From positions 1 to 59,960 of the forward strand of contig RFTK01000004.1 of NCBI GenBank assembly GCA_009923505.1: DNA of 59,960 nucleotides, in the 5' to 3' direction. The translations under genes and the position numbers were made by a program. The notes under the pieces are model-generated. The model saw nothing but the letters and a program-made list of their open reading frames with translations. It was not told the origin of the DNA and searched no databases. Numbering within the stretch: the first letter of the stretch is position 1; the number at the start of each line of letters is the position of its first letter. This stretch comes from Betaproteobacteria bacterium. GTDB lineage: Bacteria > Pseudomonadota > Gammaproteobacteria > Burkholderiales > Burkholderiaceae_C. Shown here piece after piece: positions 27,472 to 35,475 of this stretch.

Positions 27472-28515
27472 TTAAATTCGGTCGCGTGTGGTCTGGCGGC
27501 GGGTGGTGGCGTGGCGGGTGGCCGCACCGGTGCCGTTGTGCGCTTCATGGGCGACAAACCACCGCCGTGCGTCTTCACAGTCCCGTGCAATGCCTTGTTG
27601 CAGGGCATCCAGACCGTCGTACTTCAGCTCGTCGTGCAATTTGTGCAGCAATTCCACGCGGATGATTTTACTGTAGCCCCCCTCGGGGCCCAGCGCGGTG
27701 GGCCAGTCCAGGCAATGGGTCTCCAGCAACACGCGTCCGCCATTGACATCGTTGGCGTCGAGTGAGGGGCGCACGCCCAGGTTGGCCACGCCGCGCAGCG
27801 GCTGGTCATGCAAGCCGTGCACGCGCGCCACAAAAATGCCACTGGCGGCGGGTTTCCAGTGCTGGAAACGCACATTCAGGGTGCGGCAGTTGAGTTCGCG
27901 ACCCAGGCGTCGGCCATGCACCACATGTCCGGAAATGGCGTAAGGACGCCCGAGCAGTTGGGCACTGGCTTGCATGTCGCCGCGCGCCAGGGCGGCGCGG
28001 ACTTCGGAGCTGGACACCCGCAGGCCGTCGAGCTCGTAGCTGTTCATGCGTGCCACATCGAAGCCTTGCTCGCGGCCAGCGTGGACCAAGAGCTCGTAGT
28101 CGCCAGCGCGGCGTGCGCCAAAGCGAAAATCGTCCCCCACCAGCAGGTAGCGCACGCCCAGACCGTTCAACAGCACATCGTCAATGAAGGCTTGCGGTTG
28201 CTGGCTGGCAAGCGTCTGGTTGAAGGGCAGCACCACGCACTGGTCGATGCCACAGGCACGCAACTCCTCGAGCTTGTCGCGCAGGTTGGCAATGCGAGCC
28301 GGGGCCAGAGAGGGGTTGTGCTGAAGACGAGAGAAGAAGTCGCGTGGGTGCGGTTCAAAGGTCATCACACAGCTGGGCACACCGCGGTGGCGTGCCTCGG
28401 AGCGCAGCAAGGCCAGCATGGCCTGGTGGCCACGGTGCACACCATCGAAGTTGCCAATGGTGAGGGCACAGGCCGGGGCCAGGGCGGCGTGATGAAAGCC
28501 ACGGAAGATCTGCAT
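27472..28515 (-). CDS. ribF: Bifunctional riboflavin kinase/FMN adenylyltransferase
   Basis: RibF makes FMN and FAD from riboflavin. The start is the ATG at 28515 (MQIFRGFHH), giving 347 aa; the track start adds twelve upstream codons. The N-terminal nucleotidyl-transferase domain has LTIGNFDGVHRGHQAML. The middle has RVSSSEVRAALARGDM, and the C-terminal kinase domain has GVANLGVRPSLDAND. It heads the ribF-ileS-lspA operon, and its upstream region is shared with the divergent HNH gene. Confidence 0.96.
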   Translation of the reverse strand: MQIFRGFHHAALAPACALTIGNFDGVHRGHQAMLALLRSEARHRGVPSCVMTFEPHPRDFFSRLQHNPSLAPARIANLRDKLEELRACGIDQCVVLPFNQTLASQQPQAFIDDVLLNGLGVRYLLVGDDFRFGARRAGDYELLVHAGREQGFDVARMNSYELDGLRVSSSEVRAALARGDMQASAQLLGRPYAISGHVVHGRRLGRELNCRTLNVRFQHWKPAASGIFVARVHGLHDQPLRGVANLGVRPSLDANDVNGGRVLLETHCLDWPTALGPEGGYSKIIRVELLHKLHDELKYDGLDALQQGIARDCEDARRWFVAHEAHNGTGAATRHATTRRQTTRDRI

Positions 28516-28558
28516 GAGTGGGGGAGCGTTGTGTCGTCGAAATGTCGTCAAAAGCGGG

Positions 28559-28567
28559 TATATTGTC
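28559..28567. promoter_or_regulatory. Overlapping divergent -10 elements for ribF and the HNH gene
   Basis: TATATT at 28559-28564 on the plus strand is suitably placed for the HNH gene. GACAAT at 28562-28567 on the minus strand could serve ribF with a leader of about 40 nt. The two hexamers overlap by 3 bp, so polymerase could not occupy both at once. Confidence 0.4.
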
Positions 28568-28578
28568 CCTGATTACCT

Positions 28579-28588
28579 AGGAGGGAGG
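28579..28588 (+). promoter_or_regulatory. Shine-Dalgarno fixing a TTG start for the HNH gene
   Basis: AGGAGGGAGG ends 6 nt before the TTG at 28595. No ATG or GTG in frame is better placed. Confidence 0.7.
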
Positions 28589-28594
28589 CTGATC

Positions 28595-29152
28595 TTGAAG
28601 GTCTTGAAGCTGTCGGGTCAAGGATTGCCGCAATCCTGGATCTCGCTGGAGCAGGCTGTCATCCACTACGCCGCCGATGAGGTGCGTTGGGAGGCCGGTG
28701 TGCCCGTGGCCGTGTTTCGGGGCGGCCACAATGCCCGCACTGGGCAGCAATCGATCATTCATGTCAACAGCATCATCGGCACGCGTGGCGTGCCCAGCAT
28801 CAACCCTTTCGAACTGCGTCCTGGGCTCACCAACAGCAAATTGTTTGCCCGCGACCGCAACCTGTGTGCCTACTGCGGCGACACTTTCCACGAAAGCGAC
28901 CTCACGCGCGAACACATCGTGCCGTTTGGCCAGCAAGGTCAGGACTCCTGGATGAACGTGGTGACCGCTTGCCGCAGTTGCAACCACCGCAAGGGCAACC
29001 GCACACCGGAGCAGGCCCACATGCCCCTGCTTTACGCGCCCTATGTGCCCAACTTGTGGGAAGACTTCATTTTGCGCAACCGTCGCATCCTGGCCGACCA
29101 GATGGAATATCTGATGGCCCATTTGCCGCGCCACTCCCGCCTCGCTGCCTGA
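28595..29152 (+). CDS. Stand-alone HNH endonuclease-domain protein
   Basis: This 185-residue protein starts at TTG 28595 behind a strong Shine-Dalgarno (KVLKLSGQGLPQSWISL). The N-terminal ~70 residues have no recognised domain. The HNH module spans about 88-145, with zinc pairs CAYCG and CRSC, the REHIVPFGQQGQDSW core and NHRKGN. No methylase, restriction subunit or toxin-antitoxin partner is nearby. It overlaps purN by TGATG. The biological target is unknown; a housekeeping nuclease role seems more likely than defence. Confidence 0.85.
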   Translation: MKVLKLSGQGLPQSWISLEQAVIHYAADEVRWEAGVPVAVFRGGHNARTGQQSIIHVNSIIGTRGVPSINPFELRPGLTNSKLFARDRNLCAYCGDTFHESDLTREHIVPFGQQGQDSWMNVVTACRSCNHRKGNRTPEQAHMPLLYAPYVPNLWEDFILRNRRILADQMEYLMAHLPRHSRLAA

Positions 29153-29820
29153 TGCGATCCCTGGTGATTCTGATTTCGGGCTCCGGCTCGAACATGACGG
29201 CCATCCTGCAAGCAGCCCAGCGTGACCGTTGGGCCGAGCGCTACAACGCACGGGTATCGGCCGTGATCAGCAACCAGGCGGATGCCTCGGGCCTGACGCT
29301 GGCGCGTGAAGCAGGTCTGGCCACAGCCGTGGTGTCCCACCAGGCATTTGCCCATCATGCGCAACCCCGAGAGGCGTTTGACGCTGCACTGGTGGCCGAG
29401 ATTGACCGGTACCAGCCTGCCCTGGTGGTGCTGGCGGGGTTCATGCGCATCCTCACTCCCGGGTTTGTGCGGCATTACGCGGGGCGGCTGGTCAATATCC
29501 ATCCTTCCTTGTTGCCCGCGTTTCCAGGACTGCGCACCCACGAGCGCGCGCTGCAAGCTGGTTGCAAAGTGGCCGGCGCCACGGTGCATCACGTGACGGC
29601 CGAACTGGACCACGGCCCCATCCTGGCGCAGGCCGTGGTGCCGGTGCTGCCGGACGACACCCCCGAGGTCCTGGCCGCGCGCGTGCTGAGCCAGGAGCAC
29701 CGGATCTATCCGCAGGCCATTGCCGCTTGGTTGCAGGCCACGGATTCAACGATAATGAAAAAAACGCACGACCGTGCTAAAACCAATTCGATGACCCTTC
29801 CTTTGTCTGGAGATCAGTGA
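29152..29820 (+). CDS. purN: Phosphoribosylglycinamide formyltransferase
   Basis: PurN transfers formyl from 10-formyl-THF to GAR in purine synthesis. The ATG at 29152 overlaps the HNH gene stop. Motifs are ILISGSGSNM at the N-terminus, LAGFMRILTPGFV, NIHPSLLPAFPGL (with catalytic Asn and His) and HHVTAELDHGPIL (with catalytic Asp). The 222-residue product ends with about 24 residues (STIMKKTHDRAKTNSMTL...) that read like translated intergenic DNA. It ends by TGATG overlap with the next gene. Confidence 0.95.
   Translation: MRSLVILISGSGSNMTAILQAAQRDRWAERYNARVSAVISNQADASGLTLAREAGLATAVVSHQAFAHHAQPREAFDAALVAEIDRYQPALVVLAGFMRILTPGFVRHYAGRLVNIHPSLLPAFPGLRTHERALQAGCKVAGATVHHVTAELDHGPILAQAVVPVLPDDTPEVLAARVLSQEHRIYPQAIAAWLQATDSTIMKKTHDRAKTNSMTLPLSGDQ
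29727..29756 (+). promoter_or_regulatory. Candidate promoter inside the purN 3' end
   Basis: TTGGTT and GATAAT with 18-bp spacing lie in the last codons of purN, about 60 nt before the acyl-CoA dehydrogenase ATG. This would let the dehydrogenase pair be expressed apart from purN. Confidence 0.4.
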
Positions 29821-30998
29821 TGGATTTGCTCTTTACCGCCGAAGAAGAGGCGTTTCGTCAGGAGGTCCGCACCTGGGTGCGGGCCAACCTGCCCGCGGAC
29901 ACCTCGCACAAGGTGCACAACGCCTTGCGCCTGAGCCGCGACGACATGCAAAACTGGTCCAAGATTCTGGGCCGCAAGGGCTGGCTCAGTTACAACTGGC
30001 CGACGCAATTCGGCGGTCCAGGCTGGACGGCGGTGCAAAAGCATTTGTTCGAAGAAGAATGCGCCCTGGCCGGTGCCCCGCGCATTCTGCCCTTCGGGCC
30101 GGTGATGGTCGCCCCCGTCATCATGGCCTTTGGCAACGCCGAGCAGCAACAGCGCTTTTTGCCCGGCATTGCCAGTGGCGAGGTGTGGTGGAGCCAGGGG
30201 TACAGCGAGCCGGGGTCCGGCTCTGACCTGGCCTCGCTCAAGACCCGTGCTGAACGCGTGGGCGATCACTACATCGTCAATGGCCAGAAAACCTGGACCA
30301 CGCTGGGTCAGTTCGGCGAGTGGATCTTCTGCCTGGTGCGTACCAGCACCGAGGGCAAGCCGCAGTTGGGCATTTCTTTCCTGCTCATTGACATGAAGTC
30401 ACCTGGCGTGAAAGTACGCCCGATCCGCTTGCTCGATGGTGAGTGCGAGGTCAACGAGGTGTTTTTTGACAACGTCAAGGTGCCGGCCGAGAACCTCATC
30501 GGCGAAGAAAACAAGGGCTGGACCTACGCCAAGCATTTGCTGGCGCACGAGCGTACCAACATTGCCGACGTCAACCGGGCCAAGCGCGAACTCGAGCGGG
30601 TCAAGCGCATCGCCAAGGCCGAGGGCATGTACGACGACATGCGCTTCCGAGACGAGATTGCCCGCCTTGAAGTGGATGTCGTGGCGCTGGAGATGATGGT
30701 GCTTCGTGTGCTCTCGGCCGAGAAGTCGGGCAAGCAGTCGCTGGACATCGCGGGCCTGCTGAAGATTCGCGGCAGCGAAATCCAGCAGCGCTACGCCGAA
30801 CTCATGATGCTGGCCGCTGGCCCCTACAGCCTGCCTTTTATCCAGGAGGCTATGGACGCTGGCTGGCAGGGCGACCAGGTGGGGGCGCTGCATTGCGCGC
30901 CGCTGGCGGCCAACTACTTCAACATGCGCAAGACCACCATTTATGGCGGTTCCAACGAAGTACAGCGCAACATCGTGGCGCAAACCGTGCTCGGCTGA
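29820..30998 (+). CDS. Acyl-CoA dehydrogenase (pimeloyl-CoA dehydrogenase large-subunit type)
   Basis: This flavin-dependent acyl-CoA dehydrogenase is 392 aa with all three domains: the FAD/substrate stretch WSQGYSEPGSGSDLASLKT (near 125), beta domain and C-terminal helices. It resembles PimC-type large subunits. The classical base position of medium-chain enzymes is Gly (IYGGSNEVQR, Gly376). A Glu (HERTNIAD, Glu244) stands where isovaleryl- and long-chain enzymes have theirs. The ATG has GGAG 7 nt upstream; the GTG at 29817 is an alternative. Confidence 0.92.
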   Translation: MDLLFTAEEEAFRQEVRTWVRANLPADTSHKVHNALRLSRDDMQNWSKILGRKGWLSYNWPTQFGGPGWTAVQKHLFEEECALAGAPRILPFGPVMVAPVIMAFGNAEQQQRFLPGIASGEVWWSQGYSEPGSGSDLASLKTRAERVGDHYIVNGQKTWTTLGQFGEWIFCLVRTSTEGKPQLGISFLLIDMKSPGVKVRPIRLLDGECEVNEVFFDNVKVPAENLIGEENKGWTYAKHLLAHERTNIADVNRAKRELERVKRIAKAEGMYDDMRFRDEIARLEVDVVALEMMVLRVLSAEKSGKQSLDIAGLLKIRGSEIQQRYAELMMLAAGPYSLPFIQEAMDAGWQGDQVGALHCAPLAANYFNMRKTTIYGGSNEVQRNIVAQTVLG

Positions 30999-31021
30999 CC
31001 CGCACGCAACCAGGACGCATC

Positions 31022-32137
31022 ATGGATTTCAATTTTTCTGACGATCAAGAGCAACTGCGCGACGCTGTGAGCAAATGGGTCGAGCGCGGTTATGACTTCG
31101 ACCGCCGTCGCCGCATCACGGCCGAGGGTGGTTTTTCGCGCGACGCCTACAACGAACTCGCGGAACTTGGACTCACCGGCCTGACCTTGTCCGAGTCCCT
31201 GGGAGGCCTGGGCATGGGCCCGGTCGAGAGCATGGTGGTGATGGAATCGCTGGGGCACGGCATCGTGCTCGAACCGCTGGCGCAAACCTTGATGGCGGGG
31301 GTGCTGTTGTCGCAGTACGCCACGCCGGCAGTCCAGCAAGCCTGGAGCGGGCCGCTCGCCACCGGCGAAGCCCTGATGGTGCTGGCAACCCAAGAGCGCA
31401 AGAACCGCTATCACCTGAACATCTGCGAGACCCAGGCCACGCGCCAGGGTGATGGCTGGGTGGTCACAGGCAGCAAAAGCGTGGTGCCGGTGGCGGACCA
31501 GGCCGATGCCTTCATCGTGCCCGCCATGGCGCACGGCAAGCTGGGACTGTTTGTGGTGGCACGCACGGCGGCGGGCGTTGCGACACGCGGTTACCTGACG
31601 CAAGATGGTGGCCGTGCCGGCGAGGTGACATTCCAGTCTGCGCCGGCGCAGTGCCTCACCGAAGACGGTCTGACGGCCCTGGAGCATGCGATGGATGTGG
31701 GTATCGCCGCCCTGTGCGCCGAGGCCATTGGCGTGATGGACAAGACCATGGCGGTGACCGTGGAGTACCTCAACACCCGCAAACAGTTTGGTGTGACCAT
31801 TGGCAGCTTCCAGGCCCTGCGTCACCGCGTGGCCGACATGAAGATGCAACTCGAACTGGCGCGCTCCATGAGCTACTACGCCAGCCTCAAGTTGTCATTC
31901 CCCGCCGACGAACGGCGTGCGGCCATCAGCCGTGCCAAGTTCCAGTTGGGCAACTCGATGCGATTTGTGGGCCAGCAAGCGGTGCAGTTGCACGGCGGCA
32001 TTGGCGTGACGGACGAGTACATCGTGAGCCACTACTTCAAGCGCCTGACGCAAATGGAGATGACCTTTGGCGACACGCTCCATCACCTGGGTGAAGTGTC
32101 ATCACGAATGCAGGACACGGCAGGCGTGTTTGCCTGA
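31022..32137 (+). CDS. Acyl-CoA dehydrogenase (pimeloyl-CoA dehydrogenase small-subunit type)
   Basis: This second acyl-CoA dehydrogenase is 371 aa from the ATG at 31022; the track start is inside the upstream gene. The family C-terminal core is present (KQFGVTIGSFQALRHRVADMK and LHGGIGVTDEYIVSHYFKRL). The middle domain is shorter and divergent. I see no Glu at either usual catalytic-base position. It is therefore likely the non-catalytic or helper subunit of a heteromer with the preceding gene, 23 bp away. Confidence 0.88.
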   Translation: MDFNFSDDQEQLRDAVSKWVERGYDFDRRRRITAEGGFSRDAYNELAELGLTGLTLSESLGGLGMGPVESMVVMESLGHGIVLEPLAQTLMAGVLLSQYATPAVQQAWSGPLATGEALMVLATQERKNRYHLNICETQATRQGDGWVVTGSKSVVPVADQADAFIVPAMAHGKLGLFVVARTAAGVATRGYLTQDGGRAGEVTFQSAPAQCLTEDGLTALEHAMDVGIAALCAEAIGVMDKTMAVTVEYLNTRKQFGVTIGSFQALRHRVADMKMQLELARSMSYYASLKLSFPADERRAAISRAKFQLGNSMRFVGQQAVQLHGGIGVTDEYIVSHYFKRLTQMEMTFGDTLHHLGEVSSRMQDTAGVFA

Positions 32138-32243
32138 GCGGGTCCGATCGGCTCAAGCCGGTGGGTTTGTGGGCCACCCAGACGCGTGAAGGGTCGATGG
32201 GTGAGGCGGTGACTGTGGTTGGGCCGCACCACAGGACACAGAA

Positions 32244-32252
32244 TGGGACAAT
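32244..32252 (+). promoter_or_regulatory. Extended -10 for the RsmB-family gene, likely leaderless
   Basis: TGG followed by GACAAT ends 6 nt before the ATG at 32259. The spacer ACCCCC has no Shine-Dalgarno sequence. A start of transcription 7 nt after the hexamer would fall on the A of the ATG. Confidence 0.5.
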
Positions 32253-32258
32253 ACCCCC

Positions 32259-33548
32259 ATGCATCCCAAAGCCCTTCTCGAGGCCTGCGCCGAACTGGTT
32301 GGCCAGACGCTCAAACTCGACCACCCTGCCGATGCGGTGGTGTCGCGCTACTTTCGCGAGCAGCGCAAGCGCCTGCAACTGGGACCACGCGAGCGTGCCA
32401 CGCTGGCTGAAACCACCTACCTGGTGTTGCGAAACAAACTGCGCTATGACCACTTCGTGCCCTCAGGCTCGGGCCCGCGCGAGCGTCGCTGGGCCATCCT
32501 GGGGCTTCATGATTACCTGCAGCCGCAAGGCCAGGGCGACTGGCTGCTGGCGGCGCTGAACGAGACCGAAAAAGCCTGGCTGGCCGCATGCCAGCAGATC
32601 AAGACCGAGGACTTGCTTGAGCGTCATCGCCACAACCTGCCCGAATGGTTGGTGACACCCCTCAAGGCCCAACTGGGCGAAGAGTTCTGGCCTCTGGTGG
32701 CCAGCCTGGAGCGGACCGCGCCGCTGGACCTGCGTGTCAACGCCTTGCGGGCCAAGCGCGAGACGGTCCAGGCCGAGTTGAAAACCGCGGGCCTCAAGGC
32801 CACGCCCACGCCGTATTCTCCCTGGGGCTTGCGCGTGCAAGGCAAACCCTCGCTGTCCAGCGTGGACGCCTTTGTGCGCGGTGACATGGAGGTGCAGGAC
32901 GAGGGCTCGCAGCTCTTGTCTTTGCTGGTGGACCCCAAGCGCGGCGAGATGGTGGTCGATTTCTGCGCTGGCGCCGGGGGCAAGACGCTGGCTCTGGGGG
33001 CCGCCATGCGCAGCACCGGGCGCTTGTACGCCTTTGACACATCCGCCCATCGACTGGACGCCTTCAAGCCCCGTCTGGCGCGCAGCGGCCTGTCCAACGT
33101 GCACCCCGCGGCCATTGCCCATGAACGGGATGACCGCATCAAGCGACTCGTGGGCAAGATCGACCGGGTGCTGGTGGACGCGCCCTGCTCGGGCCTGGGT
33201 ACGCTCAGACGCAACCCGGATTTGAAATGGCGACAGTCGCCGCAAAGCGTGGTTGAGCTCACCGCCAAGCAGACAGCTATCCTGGCCAGCGCGGCCCGCT
33301 TGTTGAAAGCCGGGGGGCGTCTGGTCTATGCAACCTGCAGTGTGTTGCCCGAGGAAAACGAAGCCATTGCCCAGGCCTTCACCGCCAGCCATCCCGGTTG
33401 GACGCCCGTGCCGGTGGCTGAACTCCTCGACAGCCTGAAAGTTCCGCAGGCCTCGTCGTTGTGCACCGCCGACGGTTTGTACTTGCGCCTGTGGCCGCAC
33501 CGGCATGGCAGTGATGGATTCTTTGCATCTGTCTGGCAAGCGCCGTAG
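32259..33548 (+). CDS. RsmB/NOP-family rRNA m5C methyltransferase
   Basis: This SAM-dependent RNA cytosine-5 methyltransferase is 429 aa. A short NusB-like N-terminal part (ADAVVSRYFREQRKRL) is followed by the catalytic domain. The SAM site is VVDFCAGAGGKTLALG, motif IV DAPCSGLGTLRRNPDLKW and motif VI YATCSVLPEENEAI, with both conserved Cys present. The likely target is 16S rRNA (RsmB-like), but the family also includes tRNA and 23S enzymes. Confidence 0.9.
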   Translation: MHPKALLEACAELVGQTLKLDHPADAVVSRYFREQRKRLQLGPRERATLAETTYLVLRNKLRYDHFVPSGSGPRERRWAILGLHDYLQPQGQGDWLLAALNETEKAWLAACQQIKTEDLLERHRHNLPEWLVTPLKAQLGEEFWPLVASLERTAPLDLRVNALRAKRETVQAELKTAGLKATPTPYSPWGLRVQGKPSLSSVDAFVRGDMEVQDEGSQLLSLLVDPKRGEMVVDFCAGAGGKTLALGAAMRSTGRLYAFDTSAHRLDAFKPRLARSGLSNVHPAAIAHERDDRIKRLVGKIDRVLVDAPCSGLGTLRRNPDLKWRQSPQSVVELTAKQTAILASAARLLKAGGRLVYATCSVLPEENEAIAQAFTASHPGWTPVPVAELLDSLKVPQASSLCTADGLYLRLWPHRHGSDGFFASVWQAP

Positions 33549-33551
33549 AAT
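33523..33551 (+). promoter_or_regulatory. Promoter for the fatty acid desaturase gene
   Basis: TTGCAT and TAGAAT are spaced by exactly 17 bp and overlap the end of the preceding gene. The predicted leader is about 32 nt before the ATG at 33590. No clear Shine-Dalgarno is visible. Confidence 0.6.
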
Positions 33552-33589
33552 CGCACCATTGCTAATTCACCCTTTTGGGTTACTTTTAC

Positions 33590-34801
33590 ATGTTTGTACA
33601 CAATTCTCCTTGGCTCGACGCGCTGGTGCAATGGCTGGGCCATGGTCTGTTGGACTTCAGTGGCTGGCAAATCCTTGTCTACACCCTGGTGACCACGCAC
33701 ATCACGATTGCGGCGGTCACTATCTTCCTGCACCGTCACCAGGCCCATCGCTCGCTGGACTTGCACTGGCTGCCCTCGCATTTCTTCCGTTTCTGGCTGT
33801 GGGTGGGCACCGGCATGCAAACCAAGGCCTGGGCGGCCATTCACCGCAAGCACCACGCCAAGTGCGAAACCCCTGACGACCCGCACAGCCCGCAAACCCG
33901 TGGCCTCAAGACGGTGTTTTGGCGCGGTGCCGAGCTTTACCGCATCGAGGCGAACAACGCCGAAACACTGGCCAAATTTGGGCACGGCACCCCGAACGAC
34001 TGGATCGAGCGCAACGTCTACACCCGCCTGCCCTGGCAAGGCGTGGGCCTGATGCTGGTGGTCAACCTGGCGCTCTTTGGCGCCCTGGGCCTGACCGTGT
34101 GGGCCGTGCAGATGCTGTGGATTCCGGTCACGGCCGCGGGCATCATCAATGGCGTGGGCCACTACTGGGGTTACCGCAACTTTGAAGCGACCGACGCCAG
34201 CACCAACATCTCGCCTTGGGGCATCATCATCGGCGGTGAGGAGTTGCACAACAACCACCACACCTACCCAACCTCGGCGAAGTTGTCGGTCAAGTCCTAT
34301 GAGTTCGACATTGGCTGGCTTTACATACGCATCCTTGAAACCCTGGGGCTCGCCACGGTCAAAAAGACACCCCCGAAGCTCGCCTATGGCGACGTGCAAC
34401 CCCAGGCGGATGTCAACACCCTGGAAGCCCTGATCGCCAACCGCTACGAAGTCATGGCCGGCTATGCCCGCCAGCTGCGCGAAGCCTGTCGTCAGGAGCT
34501 GCAGGGCCTGCCCCAGCGCCCCGCCGAGGCGGTCAGCCTGGCTGCCCGTCGCTGGATGCACCGCGATCTGGAAAAAGTGCCCGCCGCCGTGCGCGCGCAA
34601 CTCGAGGCCGCCCGTGCCGCGCTGCCCACGGTCGACACCATGGTGCGCATGCGCGAGGAGTTGCGCCAGCTGTGGATGTCCACCAACCGCTCACGCGACC
34701 AGCTGGCCATGGATTTGCAAGCCTGGTGCCGCCGGGCCGAGGACAGTGGCATTGCGGCGTTGCGAGATTTTTCGGTGCGCCTGCGCGCCGCGCGCGCTTG
34801 A
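33590..34801 (+). CDS. Membrane fatty acid (acyl-CoA) desaturase with C-terminal extension
   Basis: This is a di-iron membrane desaturase that introduces a double bond in acyl chains. The ATG at 33590 (MFVHNSPWL) gives 403 aa. The three histidine boxes are HRHQAH (48-53), HRKHH (near 90) and HNNHH (near 225), set among four membrane helices. The last ~110 residues are a charged helical tail ending LQAWCRRAEDSGIAALRDFSVRLR. That tail resembles the end of ISL3-type transposases and is not needed for the di-iron site. A bidirectional terminator follows. Confidence 0.9.
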   Translation: MFVHNSPWLDALVQWLGHGLLDFSGWQILVYTLVTTHITIAAVTIFLHRHQAHRSLDLHWLPSHFFRFWLWVGTGMQTKAWAAIHRKHHAKCETPDDPHSPQTRGLKTVFWRGAELYRIEANNAETLAKFGHGTPNDWIERNVYTRLPWQGVGLMLVVNLALFGALGLTVWAVQMLWIPVTAAGIINGVGHYWGYRNFEATDASTNISPWGIIIGGEELHNNHHTYPTSAKLSVKSYEFDIGWLYIRILETLGLATVKKTPPKLAYGDVQPQADVNTLEALIANRYEVMAGYARQLREACRQELQGLPQRPAEAVSLAARRWMHRDLEKVPAAVRAQLEAARAALPTVDTMVRMREELRQLWMSTNRSRDQLAMDLQAWCRRAEDSGIAALRDFSVRLRAARA

Positions 34802-34845
34802 GTGTCCTCTGTGCGTGAGCCAGCGATGCGCTGACATCTCACAGA

Positions 34846-34879
34846 CAACAAAAAACCCGCCAAGGCGGGTTTTTTGTTG
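34846..34879. terminator. Bidirectional terminator between desaturase and rpmG
   Basis: The near-perfect inverted repeat CAACAAAAAACCCGCC-AA-GGCGGGTTTTTTGTTG gives a GC core with A and T runs on both sides. It can therefore stop transcription from either direction between the convergent genes. Confidence 0.92.
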
Positions 34880-34926
34880 GGCCGGGTTCGATCTGACGAC
34901 AGGGACACCGGAGAGAAACCGCTGAA

Positions 34927-35097
34927 TCACTTCAGCTTGGTTTCCTTGTATTCGACGTGCTTGCGAGCCTTCGGATCAAATTTCATGATCGTCATTTTCT
35001 CGGGCATGGTCTTCTTGTTCTTGCTGGTCGTGTAGAAGTGACCGGTGCCGGCTGTGGATTCCAGCTTGATTTTTTCGCGTCCGCCTTTGGATGCCAT
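34927..35097 (-). CDS. rpmG: 50S ribosomal protein L33
   Basis: This small gene is absent from the ORF track. Translated on the minus strand it reads [20 protein letters not shown]... and ends [11 protein letters not shown], 56 aa, a standard bacterial L33. It is of the form lacking the zinc-binding cysteines. It lies 26 bp after rpmB, the usual rpmB-rpmG pair, and ends before a strong bidirectional terminator. Confidence 0.97.
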   Translation of the reverse strand: MASKGGREKIKLESTAGTGHFYTTSKNKKTMPEKMTIMKFDPKARKHVEYKETKLK

Positions 35098-35123
35098 GGT
35101 CGTGTCCTTTCAGTGAATGGGGT

Positions 35124-35357
35124 TCAGGCCTGACCACGTGCGCGCAAGTCGGCGAGCACGGCATCGATGCCATTTTTGTCGATCAGACGCAGGGCGGCGC
35201 TGGAGACGCGCAGGCGCACCCAACGGTTCTCGCTCTCGACCCAGAAACGGCGGTACTGCAGATTGGGCATGAAACGACGCTTGGTCTTGTTGTTGGCGTG
35301 GGAAACGTTGTTGCCCACCATCGGGCCTTTGCCCGTTACTTCACATACGCGTGCCAT
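35124..35357 (-). CDS. rpmB: 50S ribosomal protein L28
   Basis: L28 is a 23S rRNA-binding protein of the large ribosomal subunit, 77 aa here. The sequence begins [20 protein letters not shown] and includes [15 protein letters not shown], as expected of the family. It is transcribed with rpmG. Its leader of about 100 nt runs from a consensus TATAAT at 35465-35470. Confidence 0.98.
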   Translation of the reverse strand: MARVCEVTGKGPMVGNNVSHANNKTKRRFMPNLQYRRFWVESENRWVRLRVSSAALRLIDKNGIDAVLADLRARGQA

Positions 35358-35464
35358 GAGGACACTCCATCAAACGGCCGGTGGCTGACGCCAGGGCCTG
35401 ACCTCGCCAGATAGGGGGGCGGTATCCCCGGTCGATCCCTCACGGGGGCGACACGAAACCCAAA

Positions 35465-35470
35465 ATTATA
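35465..35470 (-). promoter_or_regulatory. Consensus -10 (TATAAT) for rpmB-rpmG
   Basis: A perfect TATAAT on the minus strand lies about 108 bp before the L28 start. The region where a -35 would lie is occupied by a perfect 21-bp inverted repeat. No good -35 hexamer is seen at 17 bp. Confidence 0.6.
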
Positions 35471-35475
35471 GCGTA

